A program made the position numbers and the translations under genes. A DNA stretch of 64,000 bases, taken from NCBI GenBank assembly GCA_963789355.1, contig CAWBKK010000004.1:241297-305296 (forward strand), in the 5' to 3' direction. The notes under the pieces were generated by a model. It made no database searches, was not told the origin of the DNA, and saw only the letters and a list, made by a program, of their open reading frames with translations. This document shows positions 51,092-59,245 of this stretch, one piece after another (position 1 is the first letter of the stretch; each line of letters begins with the position of its first letter). Source of the stretch: Gaiellasilicea sp963789355. GTDB lineage: Bacteria > Actinomycetota > Thermoleophilia > Gaiellales > Gaiellaceae.

Positions 51092-52357
51092 ATGCTGAAA
51101 GCTCTGATCGCGTCGGCGGTGGCCGGGCTCGCACTTGCACCGGCCGCTCTTGCCGACGGCGGCAGGGATCGCGACGCCCGCTTCGCGACCTTCAACGCCT
51201 CGCTCAACCGCGGCGCGGCCGGGCAGCTGATCACCGACCTGTCGACGCCGGCGAACCCGCAGGCGAAGAACGCGGCCGAGACGATCCAGCGTGTCCGGCC
51301 GGACGTCGTCCTGATCAACGAGTTCGACTACGACGCCGGCGGCACCGCGCTCCGGCTCTTCCAGGACAACTACCTCTCGATCTCGCAGAACGGCGCGATG
51401 CCGATCCAGTACCGCTATCGCTTCGCAGGCGAATCGAACACCGGCATCCCGTCCGGATTCGACCTCAACAACAACGGGGTCGTCGGCGGCCCCGACGACG
51501 CCTACGGCTTCGGCTTCTACCCCGGCCAGTTCGGGATGGCGGTCTACTCCCGCCATCCGATCGACCCGACCGGGATTCGGACGTTCCAGAAGTTCCTCTG
51601 GAAGGACATGCCGGGCGCGAGGCTCCCGGACGACCCGGCGACGCCGGCACCGCGGGACTGGTACTCGCCGGCCGAGCTGAACGTCTTCCGGCTCAGCTCG
51701 AAGAGCCACTGGGACCTCCCGATCCTGATCGGCAGGAAAGTGGTGCACTTCCTGACGAGCCATCCGACCCCGCCCGTCTTCGACGGCCCCGAGGACCGGA
51801 ACGGGACGCGGAACTTCGACGAGATCCGCCTCTGGGCCGACTACATCACGCCGGGGCGCGGTCGGTACCTCTACGACGACGCCGGCCGCCGGGGCGGCCT
51901 CCGGCCGGGCTCGCTCTTCGTGATCGCCGGCGACCAGAACTCCGACCCGCTCGACGGCGACAGCATCCCGGGCGCGATTCAGCAACTGCTCGACAACAGG
52001 CTCGTCAACGACCGCTCCACCCCGTCGAGTCCCGGCGCGGTCGAGCAGAGCAGGCTCCAGGGGGGCGCGAACCTGAACCACAAGTCCGATCCGAAGTACG
52101 ACACCGCGGACTTCGCAGACGGCGCGCCGGGCAACCTCCGGGCCGACTACGTCCTCCCGCGCAGGAACATGAAGATCGTCGGCTCCGGCGTCTTCTGGCC
52201 GCTGATGTCGGACCCGCTCTTCCGGCTCGTCGGCGTCTTCCCGTTCCCGACCTCGGATCACCGGCTCGTCTGGGTGGACGTGAAGCTGCCGGGTGGGCGC
52301 GACGACGACGATGACGACGATGACGACGACGAGGAAGAGGACGACGACGACGACTAG
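51092..52357 (+). CDS. Secreted endonuclease/exonuclease/phosphatase-like protein with poly-aspartate tail
   Basis: 421 residues. Signal MLKALIASAVAGLALAPAALA; then ARFATFNASLN (the usual first strand and metal Asn), VVLINEFDYD (metal Glu), FLTSHPTPPVF, VIAGDQNSDP (Asp/Asn pair) and TSDHRLVWVDV (final Asp-His). These are all the catalytic motifs of the EEP fold. The C-terminus is nearly pure Asp/Glu for about 20 residues, which could bind calcium or keep the protein in solution. Substrate unknown (nucleic acid, phospholipid or phosphoesters). GGGGAGG precedes the ATG. Confidence 0.82.
   Translation: MLKALIASAVAGLALAPAALADGGRDRDARFATFNASLNRGAAGQLITDLSTPANPQAKNAAETIQRVRPDVVLINEFDYDAGGTALRLFQDNYLSISQNGAMPIQYRYRFAGESNTGIPSGFDLNNNGVVGGPDDAYGFGFYPGQFGMAVYSRHPIDPTGIRTFQKFLWKDMPGARLPDDPATPAPRDWYSPAELNVFRLSSKSHWDLPILIGRKVVHFLTSHPTPPVFDGPEDRNGTRNFDEIRLWADYITPGRGRYLYDDAGRRGGLRPGSLFVIAGDQNSDPLDGDSIPGAIQQLLDNRLVNDRSTPSSPGAVEQSRLQGGANLNHKSDPKYDTADFADGAPGNLRADYVLPRRNMKIVGSGVFWPLMSDPLFRLVGVFPFPTSDHRLVWVDVKLPGGRDDDDDDDDDDEEEDDDDD
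52298..52354 (+). repeat. GAC/GAT trinucleotide tract coding for poly-aspartate
   Basis: A run of GAC, GAT, GAG and GAA codons that ends the nuclease-like gene. Length likely to vary between strains through slippage. Confidence 0.8.
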
Positions 52358-52366
52358 TGGGTGACG

Positions 52367-53017
52367 CTACGCCGCGACTGTCGCGAGGGCTGTTCCGGCC
52401 TGAACCGGGCCGGCCTCGTGGCAGTCGCGGCAGCGCGCCTCGTACTGCTCGTTGGCGCCGACGACGATGGTCGCGCCGGAGTACGGAGCGGGCCTGCCAT
52501 CGACGAGCCGTTGCGTCGTCGTCGCTCCGCCGCCGCACCGGTGGCAGACGGCCTGGAGCTTGTCCGCGAACTCGGCGTGCGCGAGCAGCTCGGGCATGGG
52601 GCCGAACGGAAGGCGGCGGAAGTCCTGGTCGAGGCCGGCGGCGATCACCCGCGCGCCGCCGTCGGCGAGCGCGAGCGCTGCGGCGACGAGCTCGTGCTCG
52701 AAGAACTGCGCCTCGTCGATCCCGACCACCTCGAACCCGCGCGCCTGCGTCACGATCTCCGCCACGCAGCCGACCGGGACCGCGCGCATCCGAATCCCGG
52801 CATGGCTGACGACGTCGGCCACGTCGTAGCGGTCGTCGATCCGCGGCTTGAAGATGACGACGCGCTGCCCGGCGATCTCGGCGCGGCGCAGCCGGCGGAT
52901 CATCTCCTCGCTCTTGCCGCTGAACATCGGCCCGCAGACGACCTCGAGCCAGCCGCCGCTCTTCGGATTGATCCGGATCACAGTCTCGATCGTAAGAGGC
53001 CGGCCGGACGGTTGCAC
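52367..53017 (-). CDS. tdk: Thymidine kinase (type II)
   Basis: 216 residues. P-loop CGPMFSGKSEEMIRR, Walker B VVGIDEAQFF, lasso loop with the zinc cysteines AVCHRCGGGATTTQRL and ARCRDCHEAG. Salvages thymidine to dTMP. GTG 53017 is the longest start; an internal start before the P-loop is possible. Convergent with the nuclease gene, 9 bases apart. Confidence 0.92.
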   Translation of the reverse strand: MQPSGRPLTIETVIRINPKSGGWLEVVCGPMFSGKSEEMIRRLRRAEIAGQRVVIFKPRIDDRYDVADVVSHAGIRMRAVPVGCVAEIVTQARGFEVVGIDEAQFFEHELVAAALALADGGARVIAAGLDQDFRRLPFGPMPELLAHAEFADKLQAVCHRCGGGATTTQRLVDGRPAPYSGATIVVGANEQYEARCRDCHEAGPVQAGTALATVAA

Positions 53018-53252
53018 TGCGGTGTTCCGCTCCTCGCAAGACGTGTTTGTGACAGATCGATGACAACTGCCGTCGACCGCTAGGAACGACGCGGCTCACG
53101 CATTACGTTGGCTCCGCGGCAGCCGTGAGGTTTGCATCGGGGACGCGGCCTCACGGCGTGCGACCGCAGGAGACCGCGAAAGGGGAGGTTCGACACGACT
53201 TTCCGTTCGACGACGTGAGGCAGTAGCAGGGCCCTCTCCAAAGGAGAACAGG
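53018..53252 (+). other. Intergenic region / probable 5' leader of the exported beta-helix gene
   Basis: 235 bases with no ORF I can support. It holds a perfect 8-bp stem CCGTGAGG (53123-53130) with CCTCACGG (53149-53156), loop 18 bases, and a ribosome binding site AAAGGAG at 53238-53244. TAGGAA near 53081 could be the -10 of a long-leadered transcript. I tested by eye for a cyclic di-GMP riboswitch and could not complete one. Confidence 0.45.
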
Positions 53253-53957
53253 ATGAGCAAGAAGATCACTCTGAGTTTGATCGCGTTGATCGCGTCGCTT
53301 CTGATGCTCGTTGCGGCGCCCACCGCGAGTGCCGGCGACACGCCGTGCACTGGAGCCCTGACGGGAACGTTCGACAACGTTGTTGTCCCGCCTAACGCCC
53401 GGTGCACGCTTTCCAGCGCGACCGTGCGGGGGAACGTCAAGGCTCTGGAGAACTCGCAGCTCGTGATCCAAAGCTCCACGATCCACGGCAACGTCGAGGG
53501 GGATAAGGCCGACCTCGTCCAAGTCAACTCCTCCACGGTGCGGGGAAACATTACGATCAAGGAGGGAGGCCCGGCCTCGGCTCCATTTCCGGTTGGCACC
53601 ATTTCCTGTTTCGGTGCACCTGCGACGGTAACCGTCTGCGAAGCCCTCGTCTTGTCGACGACGATCCAGGAGGGGAACGTCCAGATCGAGAAGATGGTCG
53701 GAGACGTCGCAGTGTTGAGTTCCAGAGTCCTGAAGGGAAACGTCAAGATCGAGGACAACTCCGTCGGCCTCGAACTGCTCTTTATCGTCAACAACACGAT
53801 TGCTCAGGACCTCCAGGTGTTTAAGAACAGCGGGACCGCCACGAATAGGTCCGTGACAAACAACACCGTCGGGCAGAGCATCCAGTGCAAGGAGAACCAA
53901 CTGCCGTTCACCGGCGGTCCGAACACGGCCCCGAAGAAGGAAGACCAGTGCTTCTGA
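53253..53957 (+). CDS. Exported repeat protein, right-handed beta-helix-like
   Basis: 234 residues. Signal SLIALIASLLMLVAAPTASA; the mature part is a ladder of about 20-24 residue repeats ending in GNV or GNI (SSATVRGNVKAL, SSTIHGNVEGD, SSTVRGNITI, TTIQEGNVQIE, SRVLKGNVKIE), each giving a strand with Ser/Thr/Asn turns. Four to six cysteines. Codon use is visibly less GC-rich than the neighbours, which suggests transfer or different selection. Function unknown; an adhesin or surface fibre is a guess. Ends in a terminator shared with the convergent kinase gene. Confidence 0.72.
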   Translation: MSKKITLSLIALIASLLMLVAAPTASAGDTPCTGALTGTFDNVVVPPNARCTLSSATVRGNVKALENSQLVIQSSTIHGNVEGDKADLVQVNSSTVRGNITIKEGGPASAPFPVGTISCFGAPATVTVCEALVLSTTIQEGNVQIEKMVGDVAVLSSRVLKGNVKIEDNSVGLELLFIVNNTIAQDLQVFKNSGTATNRSVTNNTVGQSIQCKENQLPFTGGPNTAPKKEDQCF

Positions 53958-53980
53958 CACGCGAAGCTGGGTAGAGGAAT

Positions 53981-54014
53981 GAGAGAGGGCCGGCCGCAAG
54001 CGCCGGCCCTTCTC
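53981..54014. terminator. Bidirectional terminator between convergent genes
   Basis: GGGCCGGC (53987-53994) pairs with GCCGGCCC (54002-54009), loop 7 bases, with flanking GAGA and TTCTC on the outside. Lies between the beta-helix gene (plus) and the histidine kinase gene (minus). Confidence 0.65.
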
Positions 54015-54030
54015 GTTCGCGGGCGTGACC

Positions 54031-55527
54031 TCAGGTCGGCAGCCGGATCCAGAAGGTCGATCCCTCGCCGGGCCGGACGCGCACGCCGGCCTGGCCGCCG
54101 TGGGCTTCGGCGATCCCGCGGACGATCGCCAGCCCGAGACCGGTGCCCGGAGTGGTCGCGTCGAGCCGCGAGAACGGCTGGAAGATTGCCTCCCGCTGGT
54201 CGGGCGGAATCCCGCCGCCTTCGTCTGAGACCTCGACCCGCCAGGCGCTCTCCTCCTCGACTAGGTGAAGACGGATCGGACCGTCGCCCGAGGTGTGCAC
54301 CACGGCGTTCTGGAGCAGGTTGAGGACAGCCTGCGTGAGCCGATCCGGATCGGCCTGGACGGAGGCGTGCTCGGGAACCGCGCCGACCTCCAGACGACCG
54401 TCGACGATTGGTGCGGCTTTGATCGCCAGCTCACCCGCGAAACGCCGGAGGGACAGCGGCACGGGCAGGACGAACTGAGGGTCCTCGATCATGGAAAGGG
54501 TGGCCAGGTCTTCGACGAGTCGGGTCATGCGTCCGAGCTCGTCGATCGCGACCTCGATCGCCTCGCGCACCACGCCTGGAGGTGAATCCACCTCGAGCAT
54601 CTCGAGATGCCCCCGTGAGATGGTGATCGGCGTGCCGAGCTCGTGGGAAGCCTCCCTGATGAACCGGCGCTCACGCAGGAACCCCGTCTCCACTCGATCG
54701 AGCATCCGGTTGAAGGTCGTGCTCAGACGACCGACCTCGTCCGACCCGTCCGTCTCCTCGATCCGCCGCGTCAGGTCTCCCCCTCGGGAGAAGGCGTCGG
54801 CGGTGCGCGAGATCGCTAGCAGACGATCGTGCTCCTGCATGCTCTCGAGCCATCCTCGGTAGGAAAGGTAAGCGAGCACGAGCGGAAGGACGACGAGGAC
54901 GACACCCATCGGTTCCGTGTCCCAGACGACGGCCGCGAGTACGCCGATAGTGACGTTCCCAAGCCAGTGGAGGATGCTGAGGGCAAGTGTCGGCGTCAGG
55001 ACTCCCAGGAAGGGCGTTTCCTCAGCCAGCGCGATCACGAGGGCGACCGTCCCGACGTTGACCGCGAAGAACACCGACATGGCGACCGCGGCGGCGAGCC
55101 ATGCTCGCGGGTCCGAAGAGGCGGACGGTGAAAAGGCCGCGTACACGACCTGGGCGAGTGTGATCCCGACCACGAACTGCCCGAGATTGAACGCGGCCTT
55201 GTGTAGCGGGAGTCGGTGCGCGAGCACTCCCACCAGAGCGCCCCCGGCGACGGCCAGCGTGAGCACGCTCGGGCGGACGAGGAGCAGTCCGGCCGCGAAC
55301 GTCGCCTCGGTGACCGAGAAGTTCTCCGTCTCGGTTTGGTGGCGCCACGGGATCCAGAACTGCTCCGCGAGTGCGACGGCACCTGTAAGCGCCGCGAACG
55401 CCAGTACGTCCTTTCCCGTCCACTCGGGAATGTCGGGAACGCGCCAGGCAAGAAAGGCAATCCCACCCAGCGAGAGCGCGGCGATGAGGACTCGGACAAG
55501 GGCCGGAAGGCCTCTGTCAGCGCTCAT
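54031..55527 (-). CDS. Membrane sensor histidine kinase
   Basis: 498 residues. About seven membrane helices (residues 8-260) form a MASE-like sensor region; HAMP near 275-330; phospho-acceptor histidine in FIREASHELGTPITISRGHLE; ATPase motifs LLQNAVVH, VSDEGGGIPPDQREAIFQPF and GTGLGLAIVRGIAEAHGG. In the dimerisation helix HELGTP replaces the common HELRTP. ATG 55527 lies 4 bases after the subtilase stop, so the two form an operon. Its partner regulator is probably the divergent gene at 57340. Confidence 0.9.
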   Translation of the reverse strand: MSADRGLPALVRVLIAALSLGGIAFLAWRVPDIPEWTGKDVLAFAALTGAVALAEQFWIPWRHQTETENFSVTEATFAAGLLLVRPSVLTLAVAGGALVGVLAHRLPLHKAAFNLGQFVVGITLAQVVYAAFSPSASSDPRAWLAAAVAMSVFFAVNVGTVALVIALAEETPFLGVLTPTLALSILHWLGNVTIGVLAAVVWDTEPMGVVLVVLPLVLAYLSYRGWLESMQEHDRLLAISRTADAFSRGGDLTRRIEETDGSDEVGRLSTTFNRMLDRVETGFLRERRFIREASHELGTPITISRGHLEMLEVDSPPGVVREAIEVAIDELGRMTRLVEDLATLSMIEDPQFVLPVPLSLRRFAGELAIKAAPIVDGRLEVGAVPEHASVQADPDRLTQAVLNLLQNAVVHTSGDGPIRLHLVEEESAWRVEVSDEGGGIPPDQREAIFQPFSRLDATTPGTGLGLAIVRGIAEAHGGQAGVRVRPGEGSTFWIRLPT

Positions 55528-55531
55528 CGCC

Positions 55532-57190
55532 TCACTTCCAGTACGCGGAGCTCCACGTCTTCGCGGACCAGGTCTTGGCGCCCCAGCCGGAGTCGGACCA
55601 GGTCTTGGCGTTCCAGCCCGCGTCAGACCAGGTCTTCGCCGACCAGCTGTTCCCGTTCCAGAGCCCGTCCGACCAGCTCGTCTCGTGCCAGCTCGCCGTC
55701 GATCGGAGGTTGGCGTCCCAGGCAGAGCCGAGAACGTCCCGCTCACCGCGGAGCTCCGTCTCGTCGTGGCCGACGTGGGAGAAGCCGCGGGCGAGCTCGA
55801 GCGAGCCAGTCCCGCCGGAGGGTTGCCACAACTGAACGGTGCGCGGGGTCGGCAGGTCGCGGGCGAGCTTCAGGTTGAGCATGCCGGAGCCTTGGCAGCG
55901 GAGGTCGGGGCCCACAAGCGGCGAGGCGGTTGCGGTCAAGAGCGTCTTCAGCTGATCGGGGGTGATCGACGGCCGTTGCTCGATGATGAGGGCGGCCGCT
56001 CCGGAGACGATCGCGGCGGCCTGGGAGGTGCCGCTACCGCGGAAGAAGCGCGCGCGGCCGACCCGAGCCTCGGGATGCGCTCGATCGATCGAGGAGTCGG
56101 GGGCGCGTAGGCTGACGACCGACTTGCCGGGCGCGACGAGGTCGGGGTGGCGGCTCCCGTCGCCGCAGCTCGACCACTCGCGCACAGTGTCGTCCTTCCA
56201 GTCGTACGTGCCGTTCCCGTCGGCGCCGCCGACCGCGAGCACGAAGGGGTCGTAGGCGGGATTGTTCAGCTTCGCCGAGCCGAAGCCTCCGTTGCCGGCA
56301 GCCACCACAACGACGATGCCCTTGCGCCACGCGACCTCGGCCGCGTAGGTGAGCGGGTCGACCCGGTAGTCCTGCTCCCCGTCCGTCCCGAACGAGAGGT
56401 TGAGCACGCGGATGTTCAGCCCTTTCTTGTTCCGGTGCTGGACGACCCATTCGATCGCCGCGATCACCTGGGAGACGTCGGTTGCCCCGTCGGCGTCCGC
56501 CACCTTCACGCTCAAGATCCGCGCGTCCGGTGCCATGCCGACGAAGTGATCTTGCTCGCCCTTCTGGATGCGAGCCGGCGCGGCGTTGTCGCGACCGGCG
56601 ATGATCCCCGCCAGGTGGGTTCCATGACCGAACGAGTCGACCCCCTGTATGTCGCCGGCCGTCGCGTCGAACGAGAGGTCCGGCCCATGCACGAGCTTTC
56701 CCGGGGCGGTCAGGCCGTCCATCGCAGCCACCCCCGAATCGATCAGCGCAATGTCGACGCCCTTGCCGGTGAACCCGTCGTTCCAGAACTCGCCTGCCCC
56801 CGTCACTTCCTGCGCGACGGAGAGCATCGAACCCGGGTCGTGGTCGTGATCCCACCCGTCCAGGTAACCGAGGAGCCGCACACGCGTGTTCACGGTGACC
56901 GAGCGCACCCCCTTCGAGGCACGAAGGCGTGCCACAGCGGACGGAGGCACCTTCGCGACGAAGCCGTCGATGAGTTCCAGCCGGCGACCAAGCGTGCCGT
57001 GGAGCTCCGCGACCGCGCGTTCAGGTGCGTGGCCTGCGCCGGGCAGCTCGCGCACGATCAGCGAAATGCGTGCGGCAGGCGCAGCGGCCGGCGGCGCGGC
57101 GCCGAGAACGAGGCCGAAGGGGATGGCAGCGAGCGCGATCGCCGTCCACCCGATGCAAACGCGCTTTCCGAGAACGAGCTGATGCCGCAT
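55532..57190 (-). CDS. Secreted subtilisin-like protease with a tryptophan-repeat C-terminus
   Basis: 552 residues from ATG 57190 (AAGGGAAG 5 bases upstream). Signal CIGWTAIALAAIPFGLVLGA; propeptide; Asp in IALIDSGVAAMDG, His in GHGTHLAGIIAGRD, Asn in VVAAGNGGFG, Ser in GSGTSQAAAIVSGAAAL. The last 60 residues are a run of WS-repeats (SWSDGLW, SWSAKTW, GWNAKTW, GWGAKTW). Such tails are seen on actinobacterial S8 proteases and may dock to the cell surface. It lies between the kinase and the regulator genes. Confidence 0.88.
   Translation of the reverse strand: MRHQLVLGKRVCIGWTAIALAAIPFGLVLGAAPPAAAPAARISLIVRELPGAGHAPERAVAELHGTLGRRLELIDGFVAKVPPSAVARLRASKGVRSVTVNTRVRLLGYLDGWDHDHDPGSMLSVAQEVTGAGEFWNDGFTGKGVDIALIDSGVAAMDGLTAPGKLVHGPDLSFDATAGDIQGVDSFGHGTHLAGIIAGRDNAAPARIQKGEQDHFVGMAPDARILSVKVADADGATDVSQVIAAIEWVVQHRNKKGLNIRVLNLSFGTDGEQDYRVDPLTYAAEVAWRKGIVVVVAAGNGGFGSAKLNNPAYDPFVLAVGGADGNGTYDWKDDTVREWSSCGDGSRHPDLVAPGKSVVSLRAPDSSIDRAHPEARVGRARFFRGSGTSQAAAIVSGAAALIIEQRPSITPDQLKTLLTATASPLVGPDLRCQGSGMLNLKLARDLPTPRTVQLWQPSGGTGSLELARGFSHVGHDETELRGERDVLGSAWDANLRSTASWHETSWSDGLWNGNSWSAKTWSDAGWNAKTWSDSGWGAKTWSAKTWSSAYWK
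55541..55690 (-). repeat. Tandem Trp-rich repeat units in the subtilase tail
   Basis: Recurring units encoding WSAKTW or WNAKTW with related GACCAGGTCTTGGC blocks on the plus strand, spaced mostly 15 or 30 bases. Imperfect, ongoing duplication by slippage or recombination is likely. Confidence 0.7.
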
Positions 57191-57339
57191 GAGCTTCCCT
57201 TTTCCGCTGCTGCAGCTGCGGAGTAGCCGCATTGCCCTGCGCTGCATCTTAGGGAGCGGCAGGCCGGAAGGCCAGAGGGTGGTCGGAAACGAAAACGTCG
57301 TAAACTCCCCCGTGCAGGGCGAGCGGAGCGGAGGGCTAC

Positions 57340-58047
57340 GTGTCGAGGATCCTCGTGGTGGATGACGAGCCGAGAATCGTAAGCTTCGTCTCACGCGCCC
57401 TCAGCGGAAAGGGGTTCGCCGTCGACAGCGCCTTCGGCGGACTGCGAGGACTCGAGCTCGCGCAGAGCGGTCGCTACGACCTGGTCGTCCTCGACCTCAT
57501 GCTGCCCGATCTCGACGGGGTCTCGGTACTTCGGGGGATCGTCGCGCATCGGCCAGAGCAGCCCGTGCTGGTGCTGTCGGCCGTTCGAGACGTCAATGCC
57601 CGGGTGCGCTGCCTCGAGCTCGGGGCAGTCGACTACATGCCCAAGCCGTTCGCCCTCCCCGAGCTCATGGCGCGGATCCGGGCCAGGCTTCGCAAACAGG
57701 TGCCGTCAAGCCACTCGCACCGGGAGTGCGATCTCGCCCTCCGAGCGGACGGCATCGTCGTCGACCCACACACGCGCACCGTCGACCGGGGAGCCGGCGC
57801 CGTCGTCCTCACGCCGCGCGAGTTCGCGCTGCTAGAGCGCCTCATGCGCGACGACGGGGAGGTCTGTTCGCGGCAGGAACTCCTCGCCGACGTCTGGGGG
57901 TACTCGTTCGATCCCGGAACGAACGTCGTCGATGTCTACGTGGGCCGGCTGCGGAAGAAGCTCGGGAAGGATGTGATCGAGTGCGTGCGCGATGTCGGCT
58001 ATCGACGTCACGTCGCACGAACCGCCGCGACGGTCTTTTCCGCCTGA
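57340..58047 (+). CDS. OmpR/PhoB-family response regulator
   Basis: 235 residues. Receiver: LVVDDEPRIVSFVSRAL, phospho-acceptor in LVVLDLMLPDLDG, lysine in YMPKPFALPEL. DNA-binding winged helix: LTPREFALLERLMRDDGEVCSRQELL and VVDVYVGRLRKKLG. GTG start. Divergent from the subtilase over 149 bases, where an inverted repeat GCCCTGC...GCAGGGC (about 57231-57237 and 57315-57321) could be its own site. Confidence 0.92.
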   Translation: MSRILVVDDEPRIVSFVSRALSGKGFAVDSAFGGLRGLELAQSGRYDLVVLDLMLPDLDGVSVLRGIVAHRPEQPVLVLSAVRDVNARVRCLELGAVDYMPKPFALPELMARIRARLRKQVPSSHSHRECDLALRADGIVVDPHTRTVDRGAGAVVLTPREFALLERLMRDDGEVCSRQELLADVWGYSFDPGTNVVDVYVGRLRKKLGKDVIECVRDVGYRRHVARTAATVFSA

Positions 58048-58065
58048 GGCTTGACTCGGCGCTTG

Positions 58066-58072
58066 CTACACT
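58066..58072 (+). promoter_or_regulatory. Extended -10 promoter of the tRNA-Met gene
   Basis: TTGCTACACT gives the -10 hexamer TACACT (58067-58072) with a TG upstream (extended -10), 13 bases before the tRNA. A nearby TTGACT is only 10 bases away and is too close to act as its -35. Confidence 0.5.
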
Positions 58073-58085
58073 GCCTGGCGCGCGC

Positions 58086-58159
58086 GGCGGCGTAGCTCAG
58101 TTGGTTAGAGCAGCGGAATCATAATCCGCGTGTCGCAGGTTCGAGTCCTGCCGCCGCTA
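58086..58159 (+). tRNA. tRNA-Met (anticodon CAU, probably elongator)
   Basis: A full cloverleaf: acceptor GGCGGCG with CGCCGCT (first pair G-U), D arm GCTC...GAGC, anticodon arm GCGGA-ATCATAA-TCCGC, T arm GCAGG-TTCGAGT-CCTGC, discriminator A; CCA is not encoded. The three G-C pairs of initiator tRNA are missing from the anticodon stem, so elongator Met is preferred; tRNA-Ile with lysidine also reads CAU and cannot be excluded. Confidence 0.9.
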
Positions 58160-58206
58160 TTCCTCAGCAGTCTTTCTTCAACCGAAACCGAGAGAACACG
58201 ATCTAG

Positions 58207-58368
58207 ATGGCAGCCGGAGTTCGAGTCGCGATCACGCTCGCCTGCACAGAGTGCAAGCGGCGCAACTATCAGACCAACAAGTCGAAGCGGAACACGCCCG
58301 ACCGCGTCGAGTTCAAGAAGTACTGCCGCTGGTGCGGCCAGCACACCGTCCACCGGGAGACCCGCTAG
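58207..58368 (+). CDS. rpmG: 50S ribosomal protein L33
   Basis: 53 residues, starting MAAGVRVAITLACTECKRR and ending FKKYCRWCGQHTVHRETR. Two CxxC pairs bind zinc, so this is the zinc-dependent (C+) form. It lies between tRNA-Met and secE in the usual actinobacterial order, and its TAG overlaps the secE GTG. Confidence 0.93.
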   Translation: MAAGVRVAITLACTECKRRNYQTNKSKRNTPDRVEFKKYCRWCGQHTVHRETR

Positions 58369-58697
58369 TGGCCCGGGAGACCCGTCGGCAGCGCCGCGAC
58401 CAGCGGAAGAGCTCCGGTGCCGCGAAGCCCGCGCCGCAGCGCGCTCGTAGCCAGCCGCAGGTGCGCCCCGGCATGCAGCCGTCGTCGACCCAGACGGGGC
58501 GGCGCGAGCCTCGCGAACGTGGACGCTTCGTCAAGGAGGCCTGGGCCGAGCTGAAGAAGGTCGAGTGGCCGAGCCGCTCGCAGGTCGTCCAGGGCACCGT
58601 CGTCGTGATCATCGCCTGCATCATCGTCGGCACGTATCTCTACGCGGCCGACCAGGTCTTCAAGCCCTTCGTCCGCACCGTCCTCCTGGGGGAGTAG
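58368..58697 (+). CDS. secE: Preprotein translocase subunit SecE
   Basis: 109 residues from GTG 58368: a long basic N-terminus (AKPAPQRARSQPQV), then the family motif RFVKEAWAELKKVEWPSRSQ and one membrane helix VVVIIACIIVGTYLYAADQV. Anchors the SecYEG channel. Overlaps rpmG and sits 4 bases before nusG. Confidence 0.93.
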   Translation: MARETRRQRRDQRKSSGAAKPAPQRARSQPQVRPGMQPSSTQTGRREPRERGRFVKEAWAELKKVEWPSRSQVVQGTVVVIIACIIVGTYLYAADQVFKPFVRTVLLGE

Positions 58698-58701
58698 GCA
58701 G

Positions 58702-59235
58702 ATGTTTCGCTGGTATGTGATCAACACCTATTCCGGGCACGAGAACAAGGTGAAGGCCAACCTCGAGCACCGGATCGTCTCGATGAACCAGGCTCCGCGC
58801 TTCCGCCGCGTCGTCGTCCCGACCGAGCAGGTGATCGAGACGAAGGACGGCCAGAAGGTGCAGATCGAGAAGCGGGTCCTCCCGGGCTACGTCCTCGTGA
58901 ACATGGACCTCAACGACGAGGCCTGGACGGTCGTCAAGAACACGCCCGGCGTCACCGGCTTCGTCGGCGCCGGCGCCAAGCCCGTGCCGCTGGCTCAGGG
59001 CGAGGTCGACCGGATCCTGCACACGGGTGCCGCCGCCTCCGGCGCGGCCCTCCGCTCGCAGGTCGAGTTCACGCTCGGCGAGTCGGTCAAGGTAACCTCC
59101 GGGCCGCTGTCGGACTTCGACGGCGAGATCGTCGACGTCAACGCCGACCAGCAGAAGCTGAAGGTGCTCGTCGACATCTTCGAGCGCCAGGTGCCGGTGG
59201 AGCTCGCGTTCGACCAAGTCAAGAAGCTCGACTGA
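58702..59235 (+). CDS. nusG: Transcription termination/antitermination protein NusG
   Basis: 177 residues: N-terminal NGN domain (WYVINTYSGHENKVKANLEHR, RRVVVPTEQV, KRVLPGYVLVNMDLND) and C-terminal KOW domain (LGESVKVTSGPLSDFDGEIVDVN). Couples polymerase to ribosome and Rho. Normal length. Confidence 0.95.
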   Translation: MFRWYVINTYSGHENKVKANLEHRIVSMNQAPRFRRVVVPTEQVIETKDGQKVQIEKRVLPGYVLVNMDLNDEAWTVVKNTPGVTGFVGAGAKPVPLAQGEVDRILHTGAAASGAALRSQVEFTLGESVKVTSGPLSDFDGEIVDVNADQQKLKVLVDIFERQVPVELAFDQVKKLD

Positions 59236-59245
59236 GGACAGGAAT

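Noticed and set aside
52298..52354. Assembly artefact in the GAC/GAT tract
   Set aside because: The tract mixes GAC, GAT, GAG and GAA codons and stays in frame to a stop, so it is more likely a true acidic tail.
53100..53200. Cyclic di-GMP riboswitch before the beta-helix gene
   Set aside because: A GACGCGG block and a stem are present, but the GGCAAA-like and receptor elements could not be found in order.
58051..58056. TTGACT as -35 of the tRNA promoter
   Set aside because: Only 10 bases separate it from the -10; a normal spacer is 16-18. The extended -10 fits better.
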